This document shows positions 25,945 through 37,097 of a stretch of 54,888 bases of DNA, in pieces. The notes beneath the pieces were generated by a model that was given only the letters and a program-made list of their open reading frames with translations, made no database searches and had not been told where the DNA came from. Every line of letters starts with the position of its first letter. The first letter of the stretch is position 1. The DNA comes from Aurantiacibacter odishensis (GTDB taxonomy: Bacteria > Pseudomonadota > Alphaproteobacteria > Sphingomonadales > Sphingomonadaceae): assembly GCF_003605195.1 (NCBI RefSeq), contig NZ_QYOS01000016.1, forward strand, positions 1-54,888, in the 5' to 3' direction. The translations under genes were made by a program, and so were the position numbers.

Positions 25945-28900
25945 GCGGTAAGGTATTCCCTCTGAAGGACAACCAGGCGCTGGCGGTGGAGCCGCGTGAC
26001 AGCGTGTGGCTTTCGGCCTCGGCAGGCACGGGCAAGACGCAGGTGCTCTCCGCCCGCGTGTTGCGCCTGCTGCTGACGCCGGGCGTGCGGCCGGAACATA
26101 TCCTGTGCCTCACCTTCACCAAGGCCGGCGCGGCCGAAATGGCGACCCGCGTCAACGAGGTGCTGGCGAACTGGGTGCGCATGGAGGACGATCGCCTCGT
26201 GGGCGACCTGCGCGCCATCGGGGCGGACTTCGATCCCGAAACGCGCGCCCGCGCCCGCACGCTGTTCGCCGCCGTGCTCGATTGCCCCGGCGGCGGCCTT
26301 CGCATCGATACGATCCACGCGTTCTCGCAGTGGCTGCTCGCCGCTTTCCCGGAAGAGGCTGGCCTTATTCCCGGCACCCGCCCGATGGAAGACCGCGACC
26401 GCGACCTGCTGGCGGACCGCGTACTGCGCGAACTGCTGGTGGAGTGGGAGGAAAGCGATGCTGCTTCGGTCACCGCGCTGGAGGACCTGTCGAAGCGCCA
26501 CGGTCCCGACGGCGCGCGCGCTTGGCTGATGCGATGCGCCGCGTCGCGCGACGTGTGGTTCGGCAACGGGGCGTGGCAGCCGCCGATGGAACCGCGCGTG
26601 AAGCGCTTGCTCGGGCTGGACGCGGATGCCTCTCGCGAAGGGTTGGCTGAGCTTTGCGGGGACGAGGCGTTCGACTGCGATGCCTTGCGGCAATGGCGCG
26701 GGGCCCATGCGGCGTGGGGCACGAAAACGGCGCTCGGCTGCCTGGAGGCTATCGACAACTGGCTGGCCGGTGGCACCACGGCGCGCTTCGATTCCTGCGA
26801 CGCTCTGACAGCCTCGCTGTTCACCCAGAAAGGGGACGTGCGTTCGCTCTCCAGCCTGGAAAAACACGATCCCGCCATCGCCGATGCTGCGGGGCGCGTA
26901 GGAGAATGCCTCGCCGCGATACGCGAACAGGCAGTCCTGCTCGACCTCGTCGATTACATCACCCCCGCGCTGGAAGTGGGCCGAAAGTTCGCCATCGCCT
27001 GGGACGATGCCAAGGCGCGCGAGGGGCTGGTCGATTTTGACGACCTCATCATGCGTGCTGCCAAGCTGCTCGGCAATTCGGACATGTCGGCGTGGATCCG
27101 CTACAAGCTGGACCGCCGCTTCGATCATATCCTGGTTGACGAGGCGCAGGACACCAACGAGGCGCAGTGGGCGATCATCGACGCGCTGACCGACGATTTC
27201 TTCGCCGGGCTTGGGCAGGCTGAGGAGAGGCTGCGCACGATCTTCGTCGTGGGCGATTACAAGCAGGCGATCTTCCGCTTCCAAGGCACCAGTCCGGAGA
27301 ATTTCGCCGCTGCGCGCGCCAGCTATGCCCGTCGCCTGTCGGAATGGGTGCAGGGCGTGGCGCAATCGCGGCAGGGCATCGACGCGCGGGAGTTGCAGGA
27401 CCTTGGGCTGGGCCGCAGCTATCGCACGGCGCAAAGCGTGCTCACCTTCGTGGACGACGCCATCGAGGCCATCGGTCACGGCAATTTCGGGCTCGACCGC
27501 AAGCCGGAGCCGCACATTGGCGACAACCGGCCCGGTCTCGTCACGCTGTGGGCACCCGTTCCCGGCCATCCCGACGAGGCGGAGGACGGCGGCGAAGACG
27601 GTCCGGAGATCGGCGTATCCGAGCCGGAGCGGCGCATGGCCGAGAAAATCGCGCTCCAGATCAGGCAGATGTGGGACGGCGGCTTTCCGCTGGTGAAGGA
27701 CAAGGCCAACCCGCGCAACGCCACGCCGGGCGATTTCATGGTGCTGGTGAGGAAGCGCAAGGAACTGGCCGGACTGATCGTCGCCAAGCTGCACGCTGCG
27801 GGCGTTCCCGTGGCCGGTGTGGACCGTCTGCGCCTCGGCGCGCCGCTGGCGGTGAAGGACCTGATGGCCGCGCTCCGCTTTGCCGCGCAGCCGCGTGACG
27901 ACCTGAGCCTTGCCAGCCTGCTGGTCTCGCCCGTTTTCGGGTGGGGCCAGGACGATTTGCTGCAATATGCCGCGCGGGAGAAGGGCGTGGCGCTGTGGGA
28001 TCACCTGCGCGATCTCGCCGCCGAGAAACCGTGCGAAGCCGTCACCATGCTCTCGCAACTCCTGGCTCTGGCTGATTTCGAGACACCACAGGCGCTGCTC
28101 CACTGGGTTCTCCTGGGGCCGTGGAAAGCGCGCGGCAAGCTGGTGGCGCGGCTTGGCCGGGAAGCCAACGACCCGATCGACGAGCTTCTCAACGCCGCGC
28201 AGCAGTTCAGCGCATCCAGCACGCCGAGCCTCCAAGGCTTCATCCGCTGGTTCGACGCGGGCGACGGCGAACTGAAGCGCGAGGCCGAGGGTGCGGGCGA
28301 CATGGTGCGGGTGATGACCGTGCATGGCTCCAAGGGCTTGCAGGCCCCCATCGTCATCCTCGCCGATGCCTGCGGCGATCCCAATGCCTCGCGCGCTTCC
28401 GGTCTCGAATTGGCGGAACGCGTGCCGGGTGGAGAAGGGCGCACCATCCCGCTGCCCGGCCTGCGTACAGAGGAGCGCGTCGGCCCGATCCAGGCCGCAG
28501 CCGATGCCGCCAAGGCTGCCGAGCGCGAGGAGCACTGGCGCCTGCTCTATGTCGCCATGACGCGGGCGGAGGAGGCGTTGTTCATCGGCGGCGCGCTGGG
28601 CAAGCGCGAGAAGGAGCCTGCCGAAGACAGCTGGTTTGCCCGGCTAGCGCCGCTGTTCGATGCGGAACCGCTCGACGATCCAACGTGGGGATGGCGCCTC
28701 GAACTGGGCGAGCGGGCGGAGAAAGTGCCGCACAAGTCGCAGCAGGCGCTGCCAATCCCGCCCGTTCTGCCGAAATGGGCGATCACGCCTATCGGCCCCG
28801 AACCGCGTCCGCCGCGTCCGCTGGCACCATCGGCGGGAACCGAGGAGCAGGGCGCCGATCCGCCGCTCCCGGCAGAGCAGGCAGCCATTGCCGCGCGGCG

Positions 28901-29384
28901 CGGGGTGCTTATTCACGCACTGCTCGAACGCTTGCCCGATACGCCCAGAGAATTGCGCGAAAGCGGCGGGCGCGCATGGCTGGCGCGGCGCGCGCCGGAC
29001 CTCGCTGAGCAGGAGCGCGAGGACATGCTCTCCCGCGCGCTGGCCGTGCTCGATACGCCCGAATGGCGCGACCTGTTCGGGCCAAAGGCGCTGGCCGAAG
29101 TTCCGCTGGCGGCAACCGTGGGCGAGCAGGTGATCGCGGGCACGGCGGACAGGCTGCTGATAACGCCGGAGCGCGTGGTGGTGGCCGATTTCAAGACGGC
29201 ACGCCGCCCACCGTCCAATATCGCGCAGGTGCCAGAAAGCACGTTGCGGCAGATGGCGGCCTACGTTGCGGCGCTTTCGGTGATCTATCCCGATCGCGAG
29301 GTTGAGGCGGCGGTGCTCTACACCCAGACGCCGCAGCTTATCGCGATCCCTGCCGGGCTGCTGGACGCGCACAAGCCGCAGTAG
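25941..29384 (+). CDS. addA: Double-strand break repair helicase AddA
   Basis: UvrD-like helicase and nuclease subunit of AddAB. The 1147-residue protein has Walker A ASAGTGKTQ (about 26-34), LTFTKAGAAEMATRV (motif Ia), the Walker B LVDEAQDTNEAQW near residue 395, GDYKQAIFRFQG (motif III), VMTVHGSKGLQAPIV (motif V), LLYVAMTRAEEALF (motif VI), and a C-terminal nuclease with VVVADFKTARRPP. All helicase motifs look intact. ATG start overlaps the addB stop. About 90 bases with no gene separate it from trxA. Confidence 0.95.
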   Translation: MSGKVFPLKDNQALAVEPRDSVWLSASAGTGKTQVLSARVLRLLLTPGVRPEHILCLTFTKAGAAEMATRVNEVLANWVRMEDDRLVGDLRAIGADFDPETRARARTLFAAVLDCPGGGLRIDTIHAFSQWLLAAFPEEAGLIPGTRPMEDRDRDLLADRVLRELLVEWEESDAASVTALEDLSKRHGPDGARAWLMRCAASRDVWFGNGAWQPPMEPRVKRLLGLDADASREGLAELCGDEAFDCDALRQWRGAHAAWGTKTALGCLEAIDNWLAGGTTARFDSCDALTASLFTQKGDVRSLSSLEKHDPAIADAAGRVGECLAAIREQAVLLDLVDYITPALEVGRKFAIAWDDAKAREGLVDFDDLIMRAAKLLGNSDMSAWIRYKLDRRFDHILVDEAQDTNEAQWAIIDALTDDFFAGLGQAEERLRTIFVVGDYKQAIFRFQGTSPENFAAARASYARRLSEWVQGVAQSRQGIDARELQDLGLGRSYRTAQSVLTFVDDAIEAIGHGNFGLDRKPEPHIGDNRPGLVTLWAPVPGHPDEAEDGGEDGPEIGVSEPERRMAEKIALQIRQMWDGGFPLVKDKANPRNATPGDFMVLVRKRKELAGLIVAKLHAAGVPVAGVDRLRLGAPLAVKDLMAALRFAAQPRDDLSLASLLVSPVFGWGQDDLLQYAAREKGVALWDHLRDLAAEKPCEAVTMLSQLLALADFETPQALLHWVLLGPWKARGKLVARLGREANDPIDELLNAAQQFSASSTPSLQGFIRWFDAGDGELKREAEGAGDMVRVMTVHGSKGLQAPIVILADACGDPNASRASGLELAERVPGGEGRTIPLPGLRTEERVGPIQAAADAAKAAEREEHWRLLYVAMTRAEEALFIGGALGKREKEPAEDSWFARLAPLFDAEPLDDPTWGWRLELGERAEKVPHKSQQALPIPPVLPKWAITPIGPEPRPPRPLAPSAGTEEQGADPPLPAEQAAIAARRGVLIHALLERLPDTPRELRESGGRAWLARRAPDLAEQEREDMLSRALAVLDTPEWRDLFGPKALAEVPLAATVGEQVIAGTADRLLITPERVVVADFKTARRPPSNIAQVPESTLRQMAAYVAALSVIYPDREVEAAVLYTQTPQLIAIPAGLLDAHKPQ

Positions 29385-29476
29385 CAGCGCACCCAAGGAA
29401 AGCTTTTGTTGCCGAAGCATTGAGTCCCTGAACGAACGCCCTAGTTAGGGTGCCAAGAATATTCAGGAGAACGATA

Positions 29477-29797
29477 ATGGCGACCGTGAACGTAACCGAT
29501 GCCAGCTTCCAGTCAGACGTGCTGGATGCCGACAAGCCCGTGCTGGTGGATTTCTGGGCCGACTGGTGCGGCCCGTGCAAGATGATCGCGCCGGCGCTTG
29601 AAGAAATTTCCGACGAACTGGCCGACAAGGTCACGATTGCCAAGATGGACATCATGGAAAACCCCGATGTACCCGGCCAGATGGGCGTGCAGTCGATCCC
29701 TTACCTCGTCGTTTTCAAGGACGGCAAGCCGGTGGCCCAGCAGAAAGGTGCCGCCCCCAAGAACGCGCTGAAGGCGTGGCTCGAAAGCGTCCTTTAA
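29477..29797 (+). CDS. trxA: Thioredoxin
   Basis: General disulfide reductase, 106 residues, with the active site WCGPC (Cys31 and Cys34) and the cis-proline segment VQSIPYLVVFKDG. No signal peptide, so cytosolic. The ATG at 29477 has a strong AGGAGA seven bases upstream; an in-frame upstream ATG at 29450 lacks one. It follows addA by 92 bases and probably has its own promoter, although co-transcription is possible. Its stop codon shares a palindromic TTAA with the stop of the opposite-strand phosphatase gene. Confidence 0.97.
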   Translation: MATVNVTDASFQSDVLDADKPVLVDFWADWCGPCKMIAPALEEISDELADKVTIAKMDIMENPDVPGQMGVQSIPYLVVFKDGKPVAQQKGAAPKNALKAWLESVL

Positions 29798-30600
29798 GCC
29801 TCCAGTGAATTGAGTCGCGCCGCCATGGCCTCCCACAGGGACGGCGTGGCGGCGGCGACCAGCCCCTTGCGGTCCCACTCGTCCACCCGGTAGGGCGAGC
29901 CATCGTCGGGCCGCGCGGCCTTGCCGCCCGCTTCCTCCAGCCACAGACACCCTGCCGCATGGTCCCAGGCCAGCGTGCGCTCGAATATCGAGACGTCGTT
30001 CTCGCCCAGCGCGAGGCGCGGATACTGCTCGGCTGCACAATAGGGAATGTCGGTGAGGCGGTAGTTCGGACAGATGTGCTCGATCATGGCGGCGCGCTTG
30101 CTCTCGTCCATGAAGATGAGCGAAATCGCCGCGACCGGCGGGTCTTCCCCGGTGGTGCGGGCGGTCACTTTCTCGCCGCCGACGGTCGCGCCCTTGCCGC
30201 GATGGGCGGCGCAGAACCGGCCTGACAGGCAATCGTAGATCCACCCGCTTTGCGCCACGCCGCCGTCGGCCTGCGCGATCAGGATGCCGAACGGCGGCTG
30301 ACCGCTGGCGAAGTTGCGCGTGCCGTCGATGGGATCGATGATCCAGCACGGCCCCTTCAGGCGTTCGAGCACGCTCTTCTCGTGGTGCGCGGCTTCCTCC
30401 CCAACGCAGGGCAGGCCGGGCGCGAGCTTGTCGAGCGCCTCCTGCAACGCTTCCTCGCTTTCCTTGTCGGCGATGGTGACAGGATCGTTGCCACCCTTGT
30501 CCTCGATGTGGTGGTCGGCAAGGTTGCGGAAACGCGGCAGTATCACGCGATCCGTCACGTCGCGGCAGATGGCGAGGATTTCGCGATCAATAATGCTCAC
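29794..30600 (-). CDS. Inositol-monophosphatase-family phosphatase (possible histidinol-phosphatase HisN)
   Basis: Magnesium-dependent phosphatase of 268 residues in the inositol monophosphatase superfamily. Metal sites are visible: GEEAAHHE around residue 67, DPIDGTRNF around 85-93, and WDHAAGCLW near 210. The family includes inositol monophosphatase, CysQ, fructose-bisphosphatase and the HisN-type histidinol-phosphatase. The GNDPVTIADKESE segment and the pairing with the amino-acid gene argJ make a histidinol-phosphatase plausible, but this is not decisive. GTG start overlaps the argJ stop (GTGA), so it is coupled to argJ. Confidence 0.8.
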   Translation of the reverse strand: MSIIDREILAICRDVTDRVILPRFRNLADHHIEDKGGNDPVTIADKESEEALQEALDKLAPGLPCVGEEAAHHEKSVLERLKGPCWIIDPIDGTRNFASGQPPFGILIAQADGGVAQSGWIYDCLSGRFCAAHRGKGATVGGEKVTARTTGEDPPVAAISLIFMDESKRAAMIEHICPNYRLTDIPYCAAEQYPRLALGENDVSIFERTLAWDHAAGCLWLEEAGGKAARPDDGSPYRVDEWDRKGLVAAATPSLWEAMAARLNSLEA

Positions 30601-31823
30601 GACCGGTAGTCCGCGTTGATCGAGATGTAGCCGTGCGTCAGGTCGCAGGTCCACACGGTGGCGCGTCCTTCGCCAAGGCCGAGCTCCACGGTGATGTCGA
30701 TCTCCCGCCCCTCCAAATGCTTGGCCACCGGGGTCTCGTCGTAATCGGGCAGGGGAAGCCCGTTCTTCGCAGCCCAGACGCCGCCGAAGGCAATGCCAAG
30801 CTTGTCCCTGTCAGCAGGCTCGCCCGCCTTGCCCACGGCCATCACCACGCGGCCCCAGTTGGCATCGCCGCCCGCGATTGCGGTCTTTACCAGCGGGGAG
30901 TTGGCAATGGCCAGCCCCACGCGCCGGGCGCTCTCGTCCGATTCGGCGCCGCTTACGTTCACCGCGATGAACTTCTGCGCCCCTTCGCCGTCGCGCACGA
31001 CGAGGTGGGAAAGCTGCATGCACGTGTCCATCAGGGCGGCAGCGAAGGCATCGGCGCCCGGATCGTCGAACGAGGAAAGCGGCGCGTTGCCCGCCTTGCC
31101 GGTGGCAAAGGCCAGAACGGTGTCGCTGGTGGAGGTGTCGCTGTCGACGGTAATGCAGTTGAACGTGCGCTGGTTCGCAAAGGCGAGGCACTGTTGCAGG
31201 AAGGCAGGCTCTACCGCCGCGTCTGTAAAGACGTAGCCCAGCATCGTTGCCATGTCGGGCGCGATCATGCCGCTGCCCTTGATGATGCCGTTCAGCGTGA
31301 CCTTCGTTTCGCCCAGAATGGCAGAGGTCGTTACGCCCTTGGCAAAGGTATCGGTGGTGCCGATGGTGCGCGCTGCATCCTCCCACGAGCATTCCTGCGC
31401 CTCCAGCACCTGCGCGATACCGGCCTCCGCCTTGTCCTTGGGCAGGGGCACTCCGATGACGCCGGTGGAAGAGACCAGCACGTCCGACGGCTTGCAATCG
31501 AGGTGATGCGCCACCTGCGCCATGATCTGCTCCACCGCCTCGCGCCCGCGATAGCCGGTGAAGGCGTTGGAATTGCCTGCATTCACCACCAACGCCCGTG
31601 CGCGGCCCAGCTTCACCTGCTCGCGCCCCAGTTCCACCTCGCTGGAACAGCACACGTTGCGGGTGAAGACGCCCGCCAGCGTCGTGCCTTCTGCCAGTTC
31701 GGCATAGGTCAGGTCAGCGCGGTCCCAGTTCTTGTAGCCCGCCCGCGCCACGCGCAGCGTTACGCCGTCGATGGCGGGCATATCGGGGAAGGGCCGGGCG
31801 AGGGGGGAGGTCTCTATGTCCAT
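30597..31823 (-). CDS. argJ: Bifunctional ornithine acetyltransferase / N-acetylglutamate synthase
   Basis: Transfers the acetyl group from N-acetylornithine to glutamate in the cyclic arginine pathway, and may also use acetyl-CoA. The protein is 408 residues and self-cleaves at a Thr; the KGSGMIAPDMATML segment gives the expected site before Thr. The CSSEVELGREQV and NAGNSNAFTGYRG motifs are also present. Start at ATG 31823 is chosen (MDIETSPLARPF); ATG 31835 is possible. It is the first gene of an argJ-phosphatase operon, divergent from a small secreted protein gene. Confidence 0.95.
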   Translation of the reverse strand: MDIETSPLARPFPDMPAIDGVTLRVARAGYKNWDRADLTYAELAEGTTLAGVFTRNVCCSSEVELGREQVKLGRARALVVNAGNSNAFTGYRGREAVEQIMAQVAHHLDCKPSDVLVSSTGVIGVPLPKDKAEAGIAQVLEAQECSWEDAARTIGTTDTFAKGVTTSAILGETKVTLNGIIKGSGMIAPDMATMLGYVFTDAAVEPAFLQQCLAFANQRTFNCITVDSDTSTSDTVLAFATGKAGNAPLSSFDDPGADAFAAALMDTCMQLSHLVVRDGEGAQKFIAVNVSGAESDESARRVGLAIANSPLVKTAIAGGDANWGRVVMAVGKAGEPADRDKLGIAFGGVWAAKNGLPLPDYDETPVAKHLEGREIDITVELGLGEGRATVWTCDLTHGYISINADYRS

Positions 31824-31929
31824 GGCGCACGCCATAAATGCGCTTTGTCCTTCCGCCAACACGACAATTCACCGCTGTCGCAGTATCGTCAGTGGACTTT
31901 AAGGAATGAACCGCTATCTGGAAGGCAAC

Positions 31930-32190
31930 ATGCTTCGCCAGTTGCTCACTCTTCTTGCGCTTATCAGCGGCCTTGGCCTCACGGCCACGCCTGCCGTTGC
32001 GGCGCAGGCCAGCGTTGTCAGCGTGGCGGCATCGGGCAATGTGGAGGACTGCCAGGCAGTTACCACGCAGCCGCTGCAACTGGTGCGTGCCGCACAGCGG
32101 GCCCAGCGCTCGCAGGTGCCGTGCAAGCCCAAGCCCGTTACCGTCTGGACGCCCACCGTCCAGCTTCAGGCAGACCGCGCGCGCGAATAG
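31930..32190 (+). CDS. Small secreted protein, unknown function
   Basis: An 86-residue frame starting MLRQLLTLLALISGLG, with a signal peptide cut after AVA at about residue 24. The mature part of 60 residues has two Cys (EDCQA and VPCKP) that could form a disulfide, and is Gln/Arg/Val-rich with no recognised domain. ATG 31930 has GGAAGG four bases upstream; ATG 31906 in the same frame has none at the right spacing. It lies between divergent argJ and secA, with a terminator after it. I do not recognise the family. Confidence 0.6.
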   Translation: MLRQLLTLLALISGLGLTATPAVAAQASVVSVAASGNVEDCQAVTTQPLQLVRAAQRAQRSQVPCKPKPVTVWTPTVQLQADRARE

Positions 32191-32224
32191 CGCCGCAACC
32201 CTTTCAAATCGCCTGACCTATTCC

Positions 32225-32253
32225 GGCTGCGCCACCATGCGCGGCCTCTTTTT
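32225..32253 (+). terminator. Rho-independent terminator before secA
   Basis: An 8-bp stem GGCTGCGC / GCGCGGCC (one T-G pair) with a 6-base loop CACCAT, then TCTTTTT. It ends the small secreted protein transcript 28 bases before the secA start, so the secA promoter must lie close by or within it. Confidence 0.72.
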
Positions 32254-32280
32254 CCATATATTTCACAGGATTCGTCCATC

Positions 32281-35088
<2,808 letters not shown>

Positions 35089-35116
35089 CGGCTTGTGTGA
35101 TTGCACAATACCGATA

Positions 35117-35144
35117 GCATGGGGGCGAAGGAGAGCCCCCATGC
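35117..35144 (+). promoter_or_regulatory. Start-codon hairpin with Shine-Dalgarno in the loop
   Basis: GCATGGGGGC (35117-35126) pairs perfectly with GCCCCCATGC (35135-35144); the 8-base loop GAAGGAGA carries the Shine-Dalgarno and the stem's 3' arm holds the ATG of the next gene (35141-35143). Ten base pairs, mostly G-C, should strongly hinder initiation unless opened. Not followed by T, so not a terminator. Confidence 0.6.
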
Positions 35145-35902
35145 CGTCAACTTGCCGTAATTTCGCTGTTTCTCTTGGCGCGCTCGCCATGGCGGCGTGC
35201 TCGGCCAACACATCGCCTGCGCCCGTCAGCTACTCGCAGGTGGACATGGGCGAATACATCATGGCCGCCGTTCTCAGCCCCGCGCGCCCTGCTCAAGACA
35301 TGGCGCGCGACGAGGCGCGCAAGCCCGAGGAGATCGTGACTTTCGCCGGCGTGCAGCGCGGCGATGTCGTGGCGGAAATCGCGCCCGGCGGCGGCTACTA
35401 TACGCGTATCCTCTCGCAGACCGTGGGGCCGGAAGGGAAGGTCTATGCCCTGATGCCAGCCTTCTTCGCCAATCGCCCCGGCGGTCTCGACGGAATCAAC
35501 GCGATTGCCGAGCAATACGGCAATGTCGAAGTGGTCGTTGTCGAGGGCTACGACACGCTCTCGCTGCCGGAGCAGGTCGATCTTGTATGGACGACCGAGA
35601 ATTATCACGACCTCGCCAACGCCAAGGTCGCGGCGACCAATTCCTGGGCTTACGGCGCGCTGAAGCCGGGCGGGATCTATTTCGTGGAGGACCACGCCGC
35701 GCCCGGGACCGGCCTTTCCGCCACGTCGACATTGCACCGCATCGACCCTGCCGCCGTGCGAGAGCAGGTAACAGGCGCCGGCTTCACGCTGGAGGCTGAG
35801 AGCGATTTGCTCCGCAACCCGGCTGACCCGCACATCGTCAGCCCGCGCGATTTCGACGGGGTGAGCGACAAGTTCGCCCTGCGTTTCAGGAAACCGCGAT
35901 AA
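35141..35902 (+). CDS. SAM-dependent methyltransferase-like lipoprotein
   Basis: A 253-residue protein with a lipoprotein signal ending ALAMAAC (Cys20), so predicted to be exported and lipidated. The rest has a Rossmann methyltransferase-like fold: VQRGDVVAEIAPGGGYYTRIL around residues 74-95 matches the SAM-binding glycine loop, with VDLVWTTENYHDL and GALKPGGIYFVEDH downstream. A SAM-dependent enzyme outside the cytosol has no obvious cofactor supply, so the fold may bind another ligand or the family may be non-enzymatic. ATG 35141 has AAGGAG seven bases upstream, inside a hairpin loop. It follows secA by about 50 bases. Confidence 0.82.
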   Translation: MPSTCRNFAVSLGALAMAACSANTSPAPVSYSQVDMGEYIMAAVLSPARPAQDMARDEARKPEEIVTFAGVQRGDVVAEIAPGGGYYTRILSQTVGPEGKVYALMPAFFANRPGGLDGINAIAEQYGNVEVVVVEGYDTLSLPEQVDLVWTTENYHDLANAKVAATNSWAYGALKPGGIYFVEDHAAPGTGLSATSTLHRIDPAAVREQVTGAGFTLEAESDLLRNPADPHIVSPRDFDGVSDKFALRFRKPR

Positions 35903-35955
35903 TTTTTTTCGGATATCGGGAACCCCGCCCGGAAACGCGCATTACGCGATGACAA

Positions 35956-36003
35956 GGCTGCGCTTTCTCCCTGGCCGACGGGTCAAAGAAGCGCGGCCTT
36001 TTT
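35956..36003 (+). terminator. Rho-independent terminator after the methyltransferase-like gene
   Basis: A 10-bp stem GGCTGCGCTT / AAGCGCGGCC (one T-G pair) with a 23-base loop, followed by five T. It shares its GGCTGCGC / GCGCGGCC core with the terminator before secA. Confidence 0.72.
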
Positions 36004-36049
36004 CATGCGCGCTTTCGGCGCGGCATGGTTCCGTCGATGGGTTGGAAAA

Positions 36050-36124
36050 TGGCTCCCCGAGTAGGATTCGAACCTACGGCCAAGTGATTAACAGTCACCT
36101 ACTCTACCGCTGAGCTATCGGGGA
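36050..36124 (-). tRNA. tRNA-Asn (anticodon GTT)
   Basis: A 75-base cloverleaf on the minus strand. The acceptor stem is TCCCCGA / TCGGGGA, the discriminator G and CCA are encoded, and the anticodon loop CTGTTAA holds GTT, which reads AAC and AAU. The T arm is the usual TTCGAATCC. It stands alone between a rightward terminator and nadK. Confidence 0.96.
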
Positions 36125-36193
36125 GCAGCCCGAAGGCGAGCCGCGCGTATATGGGGCGCGATTCCGTTTGGCAAGAGCCGATTTTCAGGTTTT

Positions 36194-36985
36194 TCAGGTG
36201 ACGAACTGTTCGGCCACGATCCGCTCGTCCAATGCCTGGTGTGGATCGAACAGAAGCGTCATCTCCATCTCGCGCGCCACTTCGATATGCACCTCAGCCA
36301 CGTCGCGCACTTCCTTCGAATCGGCCACGGCGGCAACGGGACGCTTGGCGGGCTCGTTCACGCGGAAGCGCACCTTGCTGCGATCGGGCAGGATGGCCCC
36401 GCGCCAGCGCCGCGGGCGAAACGGGCTGATCGGGGTGAGGGCGAGCATGTTCGAATCGAGCGGCAGGATCGGGCCGTTTGCCGACAGGTTGTAGGCGGTG
36501 GAGCCGACCGGCGTGGAAAGCAGGATACCGTCACCCGCCAGTTCGGGGATACGCACGCGGCCGTTCACGGAAATCTCGATCTTCGCGGTCTGCCGGGTTT
36601 CACGCAGCAGGCTGACCTCGTTGATGGCGCAATAGGTGCACGTCTCGCCGGTCTGCTTGGTGACGGACATGCGCAACGGCAGGATCGGCATGGCCTTTGC
36701 CTCGGCAAGGCGCTGGGTCAGACCGCTGGCGCCATGATAACGGTTCATCAGGAAGCCGACCGTGCCCAAGTTCAGGCCAAAGACCGGGCGAATGTTCCCG
36801 TCGTCCAGCATGTCGTGCAGCGTATCGAGCATCGTGCCATCGCCGCCCAGTGCGATGAGAGCATCGGCCTCTTCCTCCGGCACGAAATCGTAGCGTTCGC
36901 ACAGCTCTTTCGCGGCTTTTCGCGCGCGGTCGCTCTGGGAATAGACCAGGCCAAGCTTTTCGAATTTCTGGTGATCGCCTGCCAC
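36194..36985 (-). CDS. nadK: NAD kinase
   Basis: Phosphorylates NAD+ to NADP+ with ATP; cytosolic. The 263-residue protein has the GGDG motif (residues 47-50, in LIALGGDGTML), GLNLGTVGFLMN, the CAINEVSLLR segment and TPVGSTAYNLSANGPI. GTG start at 36985 with GGAGGA upstream on the minus strand. Its stop codon lies in a 9-base tandem repeat TTTTCAGGT, so a second in-frame TGA follows at once. It is monocistronic, divergent from the EAL gene. Confidence 0.96.
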   Translation of the reverse strand: MAGDHQKFEKLGLVYSQSDRARKAAKELCERYDFVPEEEADALIALGGDGTMLDTLHDMLDDGNIRPVFGLNLGTVGFLMNRYHGASGLTQRLAEAKAMPILPLRMSVTKQTGETCTYCAINEVSLLRETRQTAKIEISVNGRVRIPELAGDGILLSTPVGSTAYNLSANGPILPLDSNMLALTPISPFRPRRWRGAILPDRSKVRFRVNEPAKRPVAAVADSKEVRDVAEVHIEVAREMEMTLLFDPHQALDERIVAEQFVT

Positions 36986-37097
36986 GAACTGTCTCCTCCC
37001 GCCGTGATGGCGCCGACACTATGAAGCAGCGTCCCGATTTGCAACGAGAGTGTCTGCCTGCAAGACATGTGACCACCGTTGGTCCTAGAGCATCGCC

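Noticed and set aside
25899-28535. Long minus-strand open frame of 878 codons opposite addA
   Set aside because: A shadow frame in GC-rich coding DNA: the translation is His/Arg/Gln-rich without domains, and addA on the other strand has every helicase motif.
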